NCBI GenBank assembly: GCA_963580285.1
Contig: OY757019.1
Span: forward strand, 58,052,587 to 58,116,586
DNA from: Lucinisca nassula
Taxonomy: Eukaryota; Mollusca; Bivalvia; Lucinida; Lucinidae
Direction: 5' to 3'
DNA: 64,000 bases
The position numbers and the translations under genes are program-made. Each line of letters begins with the position of its first letter. Position 1 is the stretch's first letter. Of the stretch, positions 21,953 through 32,757 are shown one piece after another. The notes below the pieces were generated by a model that saw nothing but the letters and a program-made list of their open reading frames with translations, made no database searches and had not been told where the DNA came from.

Positions 21953-22665
21953 AATCCCCTCTTTACAGAAATAACCGTGACAGAATCCAAAGCTTGATTA
22001 GCCCTTTTCAGAAACTCGAGGTGAAAGGGTTAAAAACGTGATCTCATTTTAAATTCGATTTCACGTCATAGCCTAAAATGCGAAAGTGTATCAAATTTTT
22101 ATCTTTTCGTTTATCTCGTTTAGTACCTTCAGGAAATCACTGCGGTAAAAACTCTTTTATAAGCTAAGAGACGTTCATACCAGTTTCTAACTATTTAAAA
22201 CCATAAAACAGAACATAAAATATTTTACAATGTTTGAATTTAAAGTTGTTACAAGGGGTAAACTTTGTTCCAACCTCGCTCACTTTTGATGTGTGCATTA
22301 ATGGCGCAATAAAATAGTTTTTACATGCCTTCCACAAAATGGAAATTGGATGGTCTTCAGAATCGAATTGTTTACCAAACTATTTGATGGGACTTCGTCA
22401 AATTCTTTGTTTAGTGTAAATAAGAATGAAATAAAATGCAAATATATCCACTAAAATGGATAAGACTGTATACCAGCTTGTTCAAAAGTGAACATTTTTC
22501 GTAACTCCTGTAATCTCAACATTATGTTTTGCACGATTATATGATATTTCACTTATTTTTGCTCGAAAATATAGATTGTGGATACTCTTTAGAACCACCT
22601 TATAATGGGCGATTCTCATTCAAACACACATCATACCCTTTCAAGACAAAAATACGAAAAACCTC
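21953..22665. other. No gene; HP fragment
   Basis: A degenerate HP left half lies at about 22546-22640 (ATAGATTGTGGATACTC). The rest is AT-rich and unassigned. Confidence 0.5.
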
Positions 22666-22905
22666 CCCGTGAATGGGAACACATGGCGGATTTTTTCGCC
22701 ATTTTTCAAACGGAGACAACTTTTGTAACTTCCTGTTCGCTTTTATATAAGCCCTATCCCACTGAAAAAGGGGTCTACTCTTAAAGGAAAGAATTTGCTC
22801 CTTAGGAGCAAATTCTTTCCTTTAAGAGTTGACCCCTATTGACATGGGAGGCCAAAATGCTATTGGAGGAGTTGCCTCCACTAGAGGTGTTCCTATTCCC
22901 CTTTA
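22666..22905 (+). mobile_element. D-family MITE, opposite orientation
   Basis: It runs from GTGAATGGGAACACATGG to GAGGTGTTCCTATTCCCC with the standard core hairpin. It forms an inverted pair with the copy at 21714, about 0.7 kb away. Confidence 0.9.
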
Positions 22906-23149
22906 GTCAATAATTATAGAAAAAATGAAAGCAGTGTACATCCTGATGAGACGGTTCACCTTAAGCAGTCTAATCTGGATCTACGCTGTTTGCACAGGTC
23001 TGTATACAGGGTTAGAAGGTTTAAAAAGTTACAACGAACACCTGAAAATGAAACGCTTCAAACACGTGCCCAGTTTGATTTTTATATGAAACCATTAATT
23101 TGTGCTCAGCATCCAACCACATGCCCTTTCACAAATTTCATTTGGAAAC

Positions 23150-23245
23150 CCCGGCGGTTTAGTGGTTAAGCTACTCGCCCCATATACCAGAGGCCGCCAG
23201 CCTCCGTACATTCGGATGAGTATTTAAATCGAAGTCCAGTCTCTT
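23150..23245 (+). mobile_element. Degenerate tRNA-headed SINE fragment
   Basis: GGCGGTTTAGTGGTTAAGC resembles an A box, and ATTCGGATGAGTATTTAAATCG resembles the SINE-2 segment after its B box. It is too diverged to define boundaries or call a tRNA. Confidence 0.5.
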
Positions 23246-23248
23246 ATA

Positions 23249-23433
23249 TACAGCAAAATTCCGCTATTAAGACCACAAAAAATGAAGACTAAATATGCTT
23301 TTAAAAGCTTATTGAGAAGGTCGCTTTATTTTCTTTATGTTTTCTTCACCTAGTGTCTTGTTATACGAGACCACGTTTGGGACTGTTCAAAGACCACTTT
23401 TGAACAGTCCCAAACGTGGTCTTAATACAGGAC
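23249..23433. mobile_element. E-family MITE, right end lost
   Basis: TACAGCAAAATTCCGC begins a normal left half. The core is shortened to CAAAGACCACTTTTGAACAGTCCC, and it stops after GTGGTCTTAATACAGGAC. Confidence 0.85.
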
Positions 23434-23540
23434 CTCAATCAAACATGTCCTGAATCTTTTATTTCATTTCCTTTTGCAGAGATACCTTAATCGAGTCATG
23501 AAGCACATATCAGTCGAATTCTTATCACATATAAGAACAG

Positions 23541-23575
23541 CCCAATCTATTTCATCAAGCCCCGATGGGCGGGGG
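23541..23575 (-). mobile_element. SINE-1 head fragment
   Basis: Only the head end survives (CAATCTATTTCATCAAGCCC, GATGGGCGGGGGCCC). Nothing of the body follows, so it is a remnant or a recombination scar. Confidence 0.6.
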
Positions 23576-24057
23576 CCCGAGTCAGCTAATGTGAAACGGG
23601 TATTTGCCGCATTAGCGGCCAGCAAAGGCGGCTCGCAGACATGTAGAGGTGACCTTGAAGTAACTTCACGCACAACGTCGTGCGTCTAGCCCTATTACCT
23701 GAATTTTCACACGACTGCAGAAGATAAATCGGAAAATGTTAAGGGCCTTTTCCCATGGCTCGGCTCATTTTTCACAAAGTTTCAAGTAGCCAATAAAAGG
23801 GATGCATTTTCAAAGGCAGCTCACTTTTATGACTTCGATTAATGGCGCTGTGCAGGTTAGGTCCCTTTGATCTTAGATAAAATTAGGATATGAAAAGAGG
23901 GGCTATGCATTTTAGATACTATTGGAAGATAATGTCCTTCCTTATTTGCATACTAATGAATATGTAACGACGGAAAATGCTCATTTTGCAGTATTCCCCA
24001 AAACTAGAGTACTTCATGTCCAACAGCTGCTGTTACAGCAACAACAACATTAATAGT
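23576..24057. other. No feature recognised
   Basis: No exon or repeat family is visible. The frame crossing 23474-23689 on both strands has no domain. Confidence 0.45.
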
Positions 24058-24097
24058 AGCAGCAACAGCAGAAGCAGCAGCAGCAGTAGTAGTTGTT

Positions 24098-24148
<51 letters not shown>

Positions 24149-24166
24149 ACAGAAGTTGAAGAAGTA
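24058..24166. repeat. (AGC)n/(AGT)n trinucleotide tract
   Basis: Impure AGC units pass into pure GTA/AGT units. The poly-Ser, poly-Thr and poly-Leu frames predicted across it on both strands come from this tract. Confidence 0.97.
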
Positions 24167-24342
24167 GTAAAATAATGATAACAATAATCATAATAATAAC
24201 CAATATTATAATTACAAAACATAGATTGTGGGTACTCATTAGACCGAGCATCACCAATATATGTTTGGAATAGAAAAGGAATAAGGTAACAAATATTCAT
24301 CTCAGAAGGCCTTACCATTCAGTCATCTATTAAAATAACATT

Positions 24343-24552
24343 GTACAGTAAACTTCCCATATAAAGACCACATTTGGGACTATTCAAAAGTGGTCTTAAG
24401 ACCACTTTTGAACAGCTCAAAGGGTGGTCTCTTACTAGTCCAAGACATACTTGGTGTAGAACACAAAGAAAGAAAAACTGAAGCTGTTAAAATGCTTTTA
24501 AAGAAGAATTGGTCTTAATTTTAGCTGGTTTTAATAGCAGAATTCCATAATA
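24343..24552. mobile_element. E-family MITE, reverse orientation
   Basis: TACAGTAAACTTCCCAT begins it and TAGCAGAATTCCATAA ends it. The core palindrome is TTCAAAAGTGGTCTTAAGACCACTTTTGAA. Confidence 0.88.
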
Positions 24553-25032
24553 TTTCTCGTATTGAAGGACAAAAAGCAGGTTCAAAGAAGGCGCAAGCCG
24601 AAACGGTTCTTTCAATCATCCAATCTTTAACTGATTACTACAGAGCTAGAACCTAACAATCAAGTCATAAAAATCAGAACGTTAGCCGCAAAATTGGCAA
24701 TTACAAGCCAAATAAACATACGGAAGGCATATAATTAAAGCACAATAAAAATAAAAGTGTTGAAATTTGGGCATTTATGTGGGTATCTTTCATCGAAGAT
24801 TCTATAAATTTCACATCACGTCAACACATATGTGTAATGGAAATCCTTGTAAACCCAACTTTATGCTATAAAGGGCATACATGATTTTATGCTATCTTGC
24901 TTTATAACGTAGATTGTGGATACACGTTAAAACCGTCTTAATTAAGCAAAGAGGTGTGGGTACTCGCCTTAATTACCCAGAAATAAGAAGTAAGATCAGA
25001 TATTGGTGTGTTGAATATAATCAGAATTTTTA
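24553..25032. other. No gene; HP remnant
   Basis: An eroded HP half lies at about 24850-24975 (GTAGATTGTGGATACACG). Nothing else was recognised. Confidence 0.5.
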
Positions 25033-25180
25033 TGACTGCAAACATCAGAATTTTGACGAGTGCCAACATCAAAATTTTCACGAGTGCGAATTTTCACGAG
25101 AGCAAACATCAAACTGTTCACGAGTGCAAACATCAAAATTTTCAAGAGTGCCAAACGCTCGTGAAAACTCTGATGTTTTC
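25033..25180. repeat. ~24-bp minisatellite with an inverted copy
   Basis: About five units of AACATCAAAATTTTCACGAG type occur, the last followed at 25157-25180 by its own reverse complement (CTCGTGAAAACTCTGATGTT). The array can therefore fold on itself. The frames in phase give a repeated HQNF.EC pattern, but there is no sign of a real gene. Confidence 0.85.
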
Positions 25181-25305
25181 AACACGGTCGATGAAATATA
25201 TATTTTTTTCATTGAAAAAAAAAAGAGTAAATAAATAATTTGTCTTTTTATTTTATAGGCGACTTTGGCCAAAAAGTAGTGCGGGTTGCAATTTTAATAA
25301 AACAG

Positions 25306-25570
25306 CATTACGAAAACACACCTATATAATTTTGACCCCCTTGAACCCCACTGTTATATAGTAAACTGGGGTTTCTTACCTTATTTTTCTTATTTCTGCT
25401 CTAAAATATAGATTGTGGGTACTCGTTAGAACCGCCTCGATGAGGCGGTTCTAACGAGTGCCCACAATCTATATTTTGAGCAGAAAAAAGAAAAATATCA
25501 CATTTTTTTTTTATCATAAAATTTTCATTTTTTCGGCGATAAAGGTGGTAATGTATTTGTTTCCGTAATG
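25306..25570. mobile_element. HP-A MITE
   Basis: It runs from CATTACGAAAACACACCTAT to TTTGTTTCCGTAATG. The central hairpin is nearly perfect (ATAGATTGTGGGTACTCG / CGAGTGCCCACAATCTAT), with the TATATAG second stem. The right terminus is shortened. Confidence 0.9.
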
Positions 25571-25755
25571 GTTCGTGCTATGTTAATATCATAGCTTTTC
25601 AAAATTTAAAAAAAAAATATTTTTATTTGTGTCAGATATGCATTAATTTCACTGCATAGTATAAAATAAAACCTGTCTTCGGCCTGTCCAGCTACATAGT
25701 AACTTGTATCTTATATATTCAGTTTACACAATATTTATTTATGTCATTTCACAAG

Positions 25756-26248
25756 TTAATGGTGCATTATTGCGCTATCTGGAAAAAATGCTTCCAAAAA
25801 TAAAATACATATAGCCGGTATTTTTCTATAAAACATTACATATGAATGCATTTTATGCAAAACTGCGAACAATTATGATGACAGGTAAACGAATTTGAGA
25901 GGGATTCCCTAACTAGGTTTCGAACACTAGTTAGATCTATTTTTAGTTCGTGCCAAAAATAGAATCCCCATATATGACAATATGCGACGTTCATTTTTGG
26001 CCTTGTTTGCTAGACACTCAAAGACGATACTGTCGCCATGTATGTGTAAAGTGACAGATTTATTTTTAGAACAGAAATTCCGAACACATGTTCAGAGCGA
26101 AGGGTAACCACGAATGAAAACGAATATTTTCACAAAGTTCTGACGCTGCATTTGGCTCCAAAAGTGTAGACATGACAAAGGAGTATGCATTGAAAATAAA
26201 AACCAGAAAAAAAATTTGAAACCCGGTAGCTCAATAATGCACCTTTAA
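25756..26248. mobile_element. 493-bp TTAA-bounded non-autonomous element
   Basis: The left end TTAATGGTGCATTATTGCGC and the right end (reversed) TTAAAGGTGCATTATTGAGC are inverted repeats starting at TTAA. The interior has no frame or match to the other families. No second copy is in the window. A TTAA target is typical of piggyBac-type transposition (inference). Confidence 0.68.
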
Positions 26249-26342
26249 TTCAAAGAGTACACGTACGGGTCTGAAAACAGGCGAGGCGCCTGTGAGGATC
26301 TTTTGGAATCTTTAAAGTTTAGAATATAAAGAGGATCTTACA

Positions 26343-26690
26343 TGAGTGTTCATGTATTATTGAATTTATTAAACGAGTTTAGGAAAAGGGATAAAATGCG
26401 AGGCTGTGCCGAGCATTTTATCCCTTTTCCGCGACGAGTTTAATACATTCAATAATACATTAGCACTCATGAAATATTCTATTTTTCATCTGACAATTAA
26501 AACGCATTATATTCCCGATAATGTCAATATTCGCCATTAGTAAACGAGGTGTCGTAAAGGACGTCGTACTTGTAAACTTACGGGGGGCGTATATATATAA
26601 TTTGCATATTTAATCCACTAGTGGATTATCGAATTTATTACATGGCGTTATTACATTCTCAGACTCAATATGATAAAGAGGTATTTTATA
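26343..26690 (-). mobile_element. G-family element, opposite orientation
   Basis: The hairpin at about 26348-26475 (AATAATACAT-type ends, loop GGCTGTGCCGAGC) is followed by the same blocks as 13566-13925, in reverse complement. A TATATATA insertion lies near 26589. Confidence 0.82.
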
Positions 26691-26837
26691 TACCTTAGAT
26701 GCTGATCAGCCTGCTCGCATGCGCACGCATGCACAGTGTTCATTACTCCAGACATATTTCTTTTATGAAAAGTTACGCTTATTTCTGCTCTAAACGCCGG
26801 AATCGTCTAAAATAGGCGATACCGAGAATAAGACATT

Positions 26838-27087
26838 CTTTTCTAATTTTGACACCCTTGAACTCTACTTTTGAATAGAAATATGGTGTACATTATTTTT
26901 CTTATTTCTGTTCAAAATCATATATTGTAGGTACTCGTTAGAACCGCCTCATCGAGGCGGTTCTAACGAGTATCCACAATCTATGTTTTGAGCAGCAATA
27001 ATAAAAATATCAGAATTTTCATCTGAAAATTTTCAGTTTTTGGAGGTGAAATTTTCAATATATTTGAATATATGTGTTTTCATAATG
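26838..27087. mobile_element. HP-A MITE
   Basis: The central hairpin is intact (GGTACTCGTTAGAACCGCCT mirrored) and the right end is ATATATGTGTTTTCATAATG. The left terminus is eroded. HP-B-like remnants continue to about 27222. Confidence 0.83.
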
Positions 27088-27517
27088 AACTGAGTATCCA
27101 AACTGACTCTTTTCATATTAAGGCCAATATAAGGTAAACCTTTGTAAACCCCTCCTTTTTACATGTATGCAAACCGTTATTTAGAAGGGAGTTAATTATA
27201 CAGACTTGTTAAAAGCATGTAGAATATCCCTTATCTTTTCCGATGAGACAATATTGATTTGCCCATAAAATGTCTCTGGAACCAATCAGTTCTTTTATGA
27301 TAGGGCAATATTGCGATTTTGATGCAAAAAACATCGGTTTGATTTCAGACAAATTAGCAAGATCAATTAAAAGCCAATGACATTCTTTTGTAATCAGGCC
27401 TTTTTCAAACCTTTCATATGTATTGCAGTTTGTTTACCTATTTGCTTCCGACTGAGGCCATAAAGATTTTTGCCAAATAAGTACGATAATGTTACACAGG
27501 ATAAAATACATTCCAAT

Positions 27518-27744
27518 TTAACCCTAAAGGTGCCAATCACAACAATTGTCATCTGCTTTGTCGTCTACTGGTTACTTTAAAAGTCATTGTTGCAAACAGT
27601 GTGGTCCCAGATCAGATCAGATCGATCGGGGTCCGCAGGGTCTGCATGTTTGCAAAAAAGAGTTTGAAAAGTTTGCAAGTATATGCAACAGACAATATAA
27701 CATTTTTTTTCAGACACAGTTTTTCTTTACATCTTAAGGTTTAA
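27518..27744. mobile_element. C-family MITE
   Basis: It starts TTAACCCTAAAGGTGCCAAT and ends AAGGTTTAA. The centre is GCAAACAGTGTGGTCCCAGA with a degraded GATC-rich middle. The plus-strand 63-codon frame is a by-product. Confidence 0.75.
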
Positions 27745-27799
27745 CATCCGACGCTACGTAAAGCCAAATCAATGGCACGTATCATGTCAACACGTCCCT

Positions 27800-27908
27800 G
27801 TTTTGAGGTTTTACGTCCCCGCCAACACTATTTATGTCATTTTGGAGACGTTGCTTCCAATTCTGTGGGACTTTTACCCGACATTCGGATGAAATGACAT
27901 ATCACGCC
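27800..27908 (-). mobile_element. SINE-1 3' fragment
   Basis: It contains GTTTTACGTCCCCGCCAACA, GGAGACGTTGCTTCCAATTC and TTACCCGACATTCGGATG. It stops where the HP element at 27924 begins. Confidence 0.8.
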
Positions 27909-27923
27909 TAAGTCCAAATAAAC

Positions 27924-28372
27924 CATCACGTGAACAAGTCCGTGAAATGAAGACCCCCCCCCCCCTATACCCCACTTTATATAGAGAAAACTGGGGTTTA
28001 CAGGGGTAAACATTATTTTTCTTATTTCTGCTCAAAGACATAGGTTGTGGGTACTCGTTAGAACCGCCTCATTGAGGCGGTTCTAACGAGCACCCTCAAC
28101 CTATGTTTTGAATATTTATAACAAAAATATCAAGGATTTTCATCAGAAAAGTAGCCATTTTGGAGATGTGAAGAATGCACTACGTCGATCGGGTGCGTTA
28201 TCGTATGCCAATAGGCTTTATAGGCAGTGGCGGTGCCTCGTCGAGCCGGTTCTAACGAGTACCCACAATCTATGTTTTGAACAGAAATATGAAAAAATAT
28301 CAGGATTTTTATCGGAAAAATTTCATTTTTTTTTTTTTGGTGGTAAAATATGAATAGGCGTGTTTTCGTAAT
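27924..28372. mobile_element. Compound HP element, HP-B left end and HP-A right end
   Basis: The left terminus CATCACGTGAACAAGTCCGT is of HP-B type and the right terminus TAGGCGTGTTTTCGTAAT is of HP-A type. Between them are one complete hairpin (28047-28113) and one extra right arm (about 28235-28280), separated by an unrelated stretch of about 100 bp. It is either two elements fused or a hybrid. Confidence 0.82.
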
Positions 28373-29008
28373 TTGAATTTGATGTCTGTTAAGCGTTAGA
28401 ATGGATCAAAACAAAGAAAAAATCGGGATTTGATAATGGAAATTTCTGCATTCAACCCATGAAAATTAAAATTCTAAACCGTCTCAAAATTACAAATTCA
28501 TATTTGATATTCTTCCAAGACCGTCTATAAATAATTGACCTGAATCGATGTACACAGTATCATGAGAATATATTTTATATTGAATAATAAAAGTTTTATA
28601 CCTGCAATATTTCCCTGATTTATGATTATTTTACTAGAAATAAAAACCTTGTTGCGCTAATCATATTTTGACTTTTATGTCAAAAAGGGTTCTTAATATT
28701 GGAGTTTTTCAATAGCCAAAGGCATTTAAATCAGAACAGAACAGATAATTGTATGAAATAATAATTCTGAAATGTACTTTTCAGTGAAATTAACATGACT
28801 CGGAATTTTGAAAATCCGCAAGAACGGCAAATGCCAAATCGGGCAACACGCCCGATTTTGGTGGGAATTATGCTTTACCAATAGAGTATCGGTACTAGAA
28901 TATTAGAATATTGCTTTCAGAAACCCATAAGCTGCATATAGTTTTGATTTTTTTTTTTTAAATAAAAAAAAAAAAATCTGCGCTCTGCGACTGATTTCCT
29001 GGAAGAAC
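28373..29008. other. AT-rich, no feature recognised
   Basis: A small palindrome lies near 28836-28860 (AATCGGGCAACACGCCCGATT) and a T/A homopolymer pair near 28948-28978. No exon was recognised. Confidence 0.5.
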
Positions 29009-29292
29009 ACCACGAAAACGCGCCTATACAAGTTTGACCCCCTTATACCCCACTTTTATATAGTAAATCTAGGGTTTACATGGGTATACCTTGTTTTTCT
29101 TATTTCTGCTCTTAAATATAAATTGTAGGTACTCGTTGGAACCGCCTCGATGAGGCGGTTCTAACGAGTACAAACAATCAATATTTTGAGCAGAAAATAA
29201 GAAAAATATCACGCTTTTACATCTTAAAATTTCGTGTTGTTTTTCGGAGTTAGATTTCATAATGTATTAATTTGTATAGGCGTGTTTTCTAA
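29009..29292. mobile_element. HP-A MITE
   Basis: It runs from ACCACGAAAACGCGCCTATA to GTATAGGCGTGTTTTCTAAA with a full central hairpin and second stem. The short minus frame inside is a by-product. Confidence 0.88.
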
Positions 29293-29477
29293 AATAATGA
29301 AGTTAGACAATTTCCGGTAATCCAAACTGATGATTGCCATCAAGTAATGAATTCCCCTTTGTACAGAGAAAAGTGGGTTTTAAATGGTAAAAAAAGTATT
29401 TTCTATTTTCTTGCTCAAAAGCATAGACTGATGCGTACTCTTTAGAGCCGCCTCTAATGAGTACAAGGAAGCTATGT

Positions 29478-30069
29478 TTAAGGGGAATGGGAACACCTCC
29501 ATGGCAGATTTTTCCGCCATTTTTCAAAGGTAGACAACTTTCGGGACGTGACTTCCTGCTCGCTTTTCTAAAAGCCATGTCCCGCTGAAAAAAGGGGTCT
29601 ACTCTTAAAAGAGTTTGCTCCCCAGGAGCAAATTCTTTCCCATATTGAGTAATTAAATACTTTTGTTTGCTTGTTTGATTTGAGGTTTAACGTCCCCGTC
29701 AACACTGTAAAGGTCATTTTGGACACGTTGTTTCCAATTTTGTGGGACTTTTACCCGACATTGAGATGAAATGACACATTGAGATTAAATGACATCTCAA
29801 GCCCTGTCGCCCAATGAAACCAATAGGGTTTATTAGCATGGATGGTCCGCCTCGCACCGCGGTTCCTGGACAGGCTTAGATCCTTTAAGCGGTTTACCAG
29901 TACTAGTGTGCGGGCCGTATTCAGCAATCTGCGTGGAAGCATCATGCAGCCCATATATTTCTTCAAGCCCCTATGTGCGGGGGCTATAAATATTTTTGTA
30001 ATAAAATATAAAAAACAAAAAATCTTTTGCAGGAGTTGCCTTCCTTGAAGGTGTTCCCATTCGCATTAA
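29478..30069. mobile_element. D-family MITE split by SINE-1
   Basis: TTAA stands at both outer ends (29478-29481 and 30066-30069) with GGGGAATGGGAACACC at the left and GGTGTTCCCATTCGCA at the right. The core hairpin is shortened to AGAGTTTGCTCCCCAGGAGC. A SINE-1 occupies 29666-29986. Confidence 0.88.
29666..29986 (-). mobile_element. SINE-1 (younger subfamily) inside the D-family MITE
   Basis: It is full length, flanked by TAAATACTTTTG (29654-29665) and TAAATATTTTTG (29987-29998). It carries the younger states TTATTAGCATGG and ACCGCGGTTCCTGGACAGG. The segment ATGAAATGACACATTGAGAT is partly repeated internally. Confidence 0.92.
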
Positions 30070-30164
30070 GGCATCAAGTAACTTTAAGTGATATGTTTTG
30101 TTTTTGTTTTTCGGAAAACGGCCATTTTTCGAGAGATTCATAAATTCAGGCGCATTGTACTTGG

Positions 30165-30260
30165 GATTTGGGATTTAACGTTCCCTAGGTTGTTTTGGAG
30201 ACGTTGCTTCCAATTTTGTGAGACTTTTACCCAAATTGAGGCGAAATGCATTTTCGATTT
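30165..30260 (-). mobile_element. SINE-1 3' fragment
   Basis: GGATTTAACGTTCCCTAGG is joined directly to TTTTGGAGACGTTGCTTCCA and TTTTACCCAAATTGAGG. The CGTCAACACTGTAAAGGTCA portion is deleted. Confidence 0.75.
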
Positions 30261-30412
30261 CCAGCAAGACATACGTGTATATTTCCCCTATTTTTGAAAT
30301 TCCAGGAAAAACGAACACGTTTTCATGTACTGTTAATTTCAGGTAATACATTTAATTAATTTCAGAATGTTTATATAAATCGCGTGCTCAAACGCATGTA
30401 CTTCATTTCTTG

Positions 30413-30654
30413 TTAACTCTTAAGACGCTGAGAAAAACTACATCGGTAAATGTCGTCTGCTTATGTCGTCTCCTGAATTTTTGCAAATGTTTTAAAATAA
30501 TTTTGCATACAGGCAAACAGTGTGGACCCAGATCAGACTGCTCCTACAGGAGCAGTCTGATTTGTGCCCACACTGTTTGCAAAATTGACTTTTTAAGTAA
30601 CCGGCAGACGACAACGCAGACGACAGTTGTCGTGATTGGCATTTTATGTGTTAA
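30413..30654. mobile_element. C-family MITE
   Basis: TTAA stands at both ends (30413-30416 and 30651-30654). The central hairpin is AACAGTGTGGACCCAGATCA mirrored by ATTTGTGCCCACACTGTTTG, around CTGCTCCTACAGGAGCAG. The arms carry inverted CGTCTGC/GCAGACG blocks. The 142-codon frame that starts at 30410 is produced by this palindrome and its flank. Confidence 0.85.
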
Positions 30655-31004
30655 TACGCGTCCTCTCGAAGCAGCAGAAGAGAGGTTGGCAACAAATTAT
30701 TTCTGCGAACTTGATCAAAAGAAGAATTTTCATGAGGCGAGACCTCAAGGCGGACTGTTGTCTATGATAAGTAAAGATAAGTCAAAATCTTGGATACCTC
30801 GACAATCGCTAGAACATCATCACGTCGGGGCACAGTAGAAGATACAAACTGACATATACCATAGATAAAGACTCAATGCAGTCTGCTCAGAATCAGCAGG
30901 TAAATAGTAGAATTAATACCGTATTTACCCTAAAATTTCGGACATTTCAGTAAGCTGTAATTATTGTCAACCTGCACGTGTTCTACATTCATAAACGCAT
31001 GTGC
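30655..31004. other. No feature recognised
   Basis: The tail of the long plus-strand frame lies here. It has no domain and no splice support. Confidence 0.45.
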
Positions 31005-31234
31005 TTAACCCTTTTTGTACCAAATGGACTCTTCCTTCTTATATATAGCAGGAGTTCATTCCATAATTTAGGGGTGTCAGATTGTGTTTTCTTCAAAATT
31101 GATTTGGAAAATGACTGAACTTTTAGCAAACACGTGTAGGCCCTGATCAGACGCCGCGTTCTGCGGCGTCTGATCTGGGCCTGCACTGTTTGGTAGGGTA
31201 CCCGTTTTGGGGTTTCTGGTACCAAATGGGTTAA
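31005..31234. mobile_element. C-family MITE, TTAA to TTAA
   Basis: The left end is TTAACCCTTTTTGTACCAAA and the right end is GGTACCAAATGGGTTAA. The hairpin centre is GATCAGACGCCGCGTTCTGC / GGCGTCTGATCTGG. It closely matches the copies at 62093 and 37120. Confidence 0.9.
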
Positions 31235-31444
31235 TGCATTTATTTGGGCGAAGATATATCCTGGCTATGTGGTAGGTATGCAGCTTCAATAAGATCTTTT
31301 TCGCAGAGATAAAATTAAAAATTAAAATGTATGATGCATATGAATTTATGGCATTATAACAGTTCCTGTCAAGCTGCAATGCGTGTACCAGAGATGGCTA
31401 TATATATAGAAAGAAATGTAGACTGACTGCATCTAGCATTTTTC

Positions 31445-31681
31445 AGATAAAACCTTTGATATATTTCTCATTTCTAGCCAAAATATAGATTCTGGGTGCT
31501 CATTATAGAACTTCAGTGAGCGGTTCTAACGGTAACCCACAATCTATTTTTGTTTGATTAAAAAATAAGCAAACATAATTAATAACCCTGTAAACCCCAC
31601 TTTTCTCTATAATAAGTGGGGTTTAGAGACGTGTTTATTACACGGATACCCGATGTATTTGTATAGGCGTGTTTCCGTTAT
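31445..31681. mobile_element. HP element with mixed features
   Basis: The central hairpin is worn (TGGGTGCTCATTATAGAAC). The second stem CCCCACTTTTCTCTATAATAAGTGGGG is near-perfect and of HP-B type. The right end is TAGGCGTGTTTCCGTTATG, of HP-A type. Confidence 0.75.
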
Positions 31682-31719
31682 GGCGATTGGTCATGAAACC
31701 TTTTTTACCGCCATTGCGA

Positions 31720-31870
31720 TGTCATGACATCTCAAGCCCTATCACCCAAACAAATCTAGCCGCTTAGGTATGAGTCTACCGAGGAAAATGGCACGGTTAA
31801 ATAAACTGATCGGCTCGATATGACCTTAATAGTTTTGACCGGGACGTTATATTCCAAACAGACAAACAAT
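31720..31870. mobile_element. SINE-1-related fragment
   Basis: GACATCTCAAGCCCTATCACC at one end and GACCGGGACGTTATATTCC followed by AAACAGACAAACAA at the other recall SINE-1. The middle, GATCGGCTCGATATGACC, belongs to a different tail type also seen at 57180 and 16930. Confidence 0.5.
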
Positions 31871-31895
31871 AGCAAAATGAATAGTTAAACAGCAA

Positions 31896-32177
31896 CATCA
31901 CGAAAACACGCCTATATAATTTTGACACCCTTGAACCCCACTTTTATATAGTAAAACTGGGGTTTACAGGGGTAAACCTTATTTTTTTTTTATTTCTTTT
32001 CTAAAATATAGATTATTGGCACTCGTTAGAACCGCCTCGATGAGGCGGTTCTAACGAGTACCAATAATCTAAATTTGTGGCAGAAATAAGAAAATTATTA
32101 CAAATTTTCAACCTAAATTTTCATTTTTTACGGCGATAAAGGTTACAATGTATTTGTATAGGCATGTTTTCGTAATG
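31896..32177. mobile_element. HP-A MITE, near-consensus
   Basis: It runs from CATCACGAAAACACGCCTATA to TATAGGCATGTTTTCGTAATG with a perfect GTTAGAACCGCCTCGA / TGAGGCGGTTCTAAC centre. It has a clean second stem with TATATAG. Confidence 0.92.
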
Positions 32178-32474
32178 AAAATCAACGCAATGCTGCAGCT
32201 GGAATGCCTGTAGTCTGAAACTCCATAAAGAATGTATGACTAAACGCACTGTTTCCTAACATGCAATTTTGTCACGAAGCCTGATCGTTTTAAAATGGGG
32301 CTCTTTCTCAACCTTTTGCAGGTAGCGTTCATTTCGTTACATACCAAATAGCGAAACTAAAGTAGGGTATTGGCTTTCCTATAAATGGTAAAATTATGAA
32401 AAGAAAAATACGAGTTAAACCATTTTTTTTTATTTCATTTTTGTACCATTTTTTTTAATTTCCTTGGATAATCA

Positions 32475-32757
32475 CCCCGCCCATCGAGGCTTGAAGAAAT
32501 AGATGGGCTGCATGATGCTTCCATGCAGCCGCACACTAGTACTGGTAAACCGCTTAGAGGATCTAAGCCTGCCCAGGCAAAGCGGTGCGAGTTGGACCGT
32601 CAATGCTTATAAACCCTATTGGTTTCATTTTGCGACAGGACTTGAGATGTCATTTCATCTCAATGTTGGGTAAAAGTCCCACAAAATTGGAAGTGAGGTA
32701 TCCAAAATGACCTTTACAGTGTTGACGGGGACGTTAAACCTCAAATCAAACAAACAA
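32475..32757 (+). mobile_element. SINE-1, tandem unit 1
   Basis: It has an older-subfamily body with a 5' deletion of the AGAGCTGAAACCGACC segment, so CATGCAG joins CCGCACACTAG directly. The tail is CAAACAAACAAAAC, immediately followed by tandem unit 2. Confidence 0.9.

Noticed and set aside
24004..24318. Poly-Thr / poly-Leu / poly-Ser frames
   Set aside because: Entirely produced by the AGT/AGC trinucleotide tract, with a different homopolymer in each frame.
30410..30838. 142-codon plus-strand frame
   Set aside because: It starts in a TTAA-bounded palindromic C-family MITE, has no domain I recognise and no splice or start context. Length alone is weak evidence in this composition.
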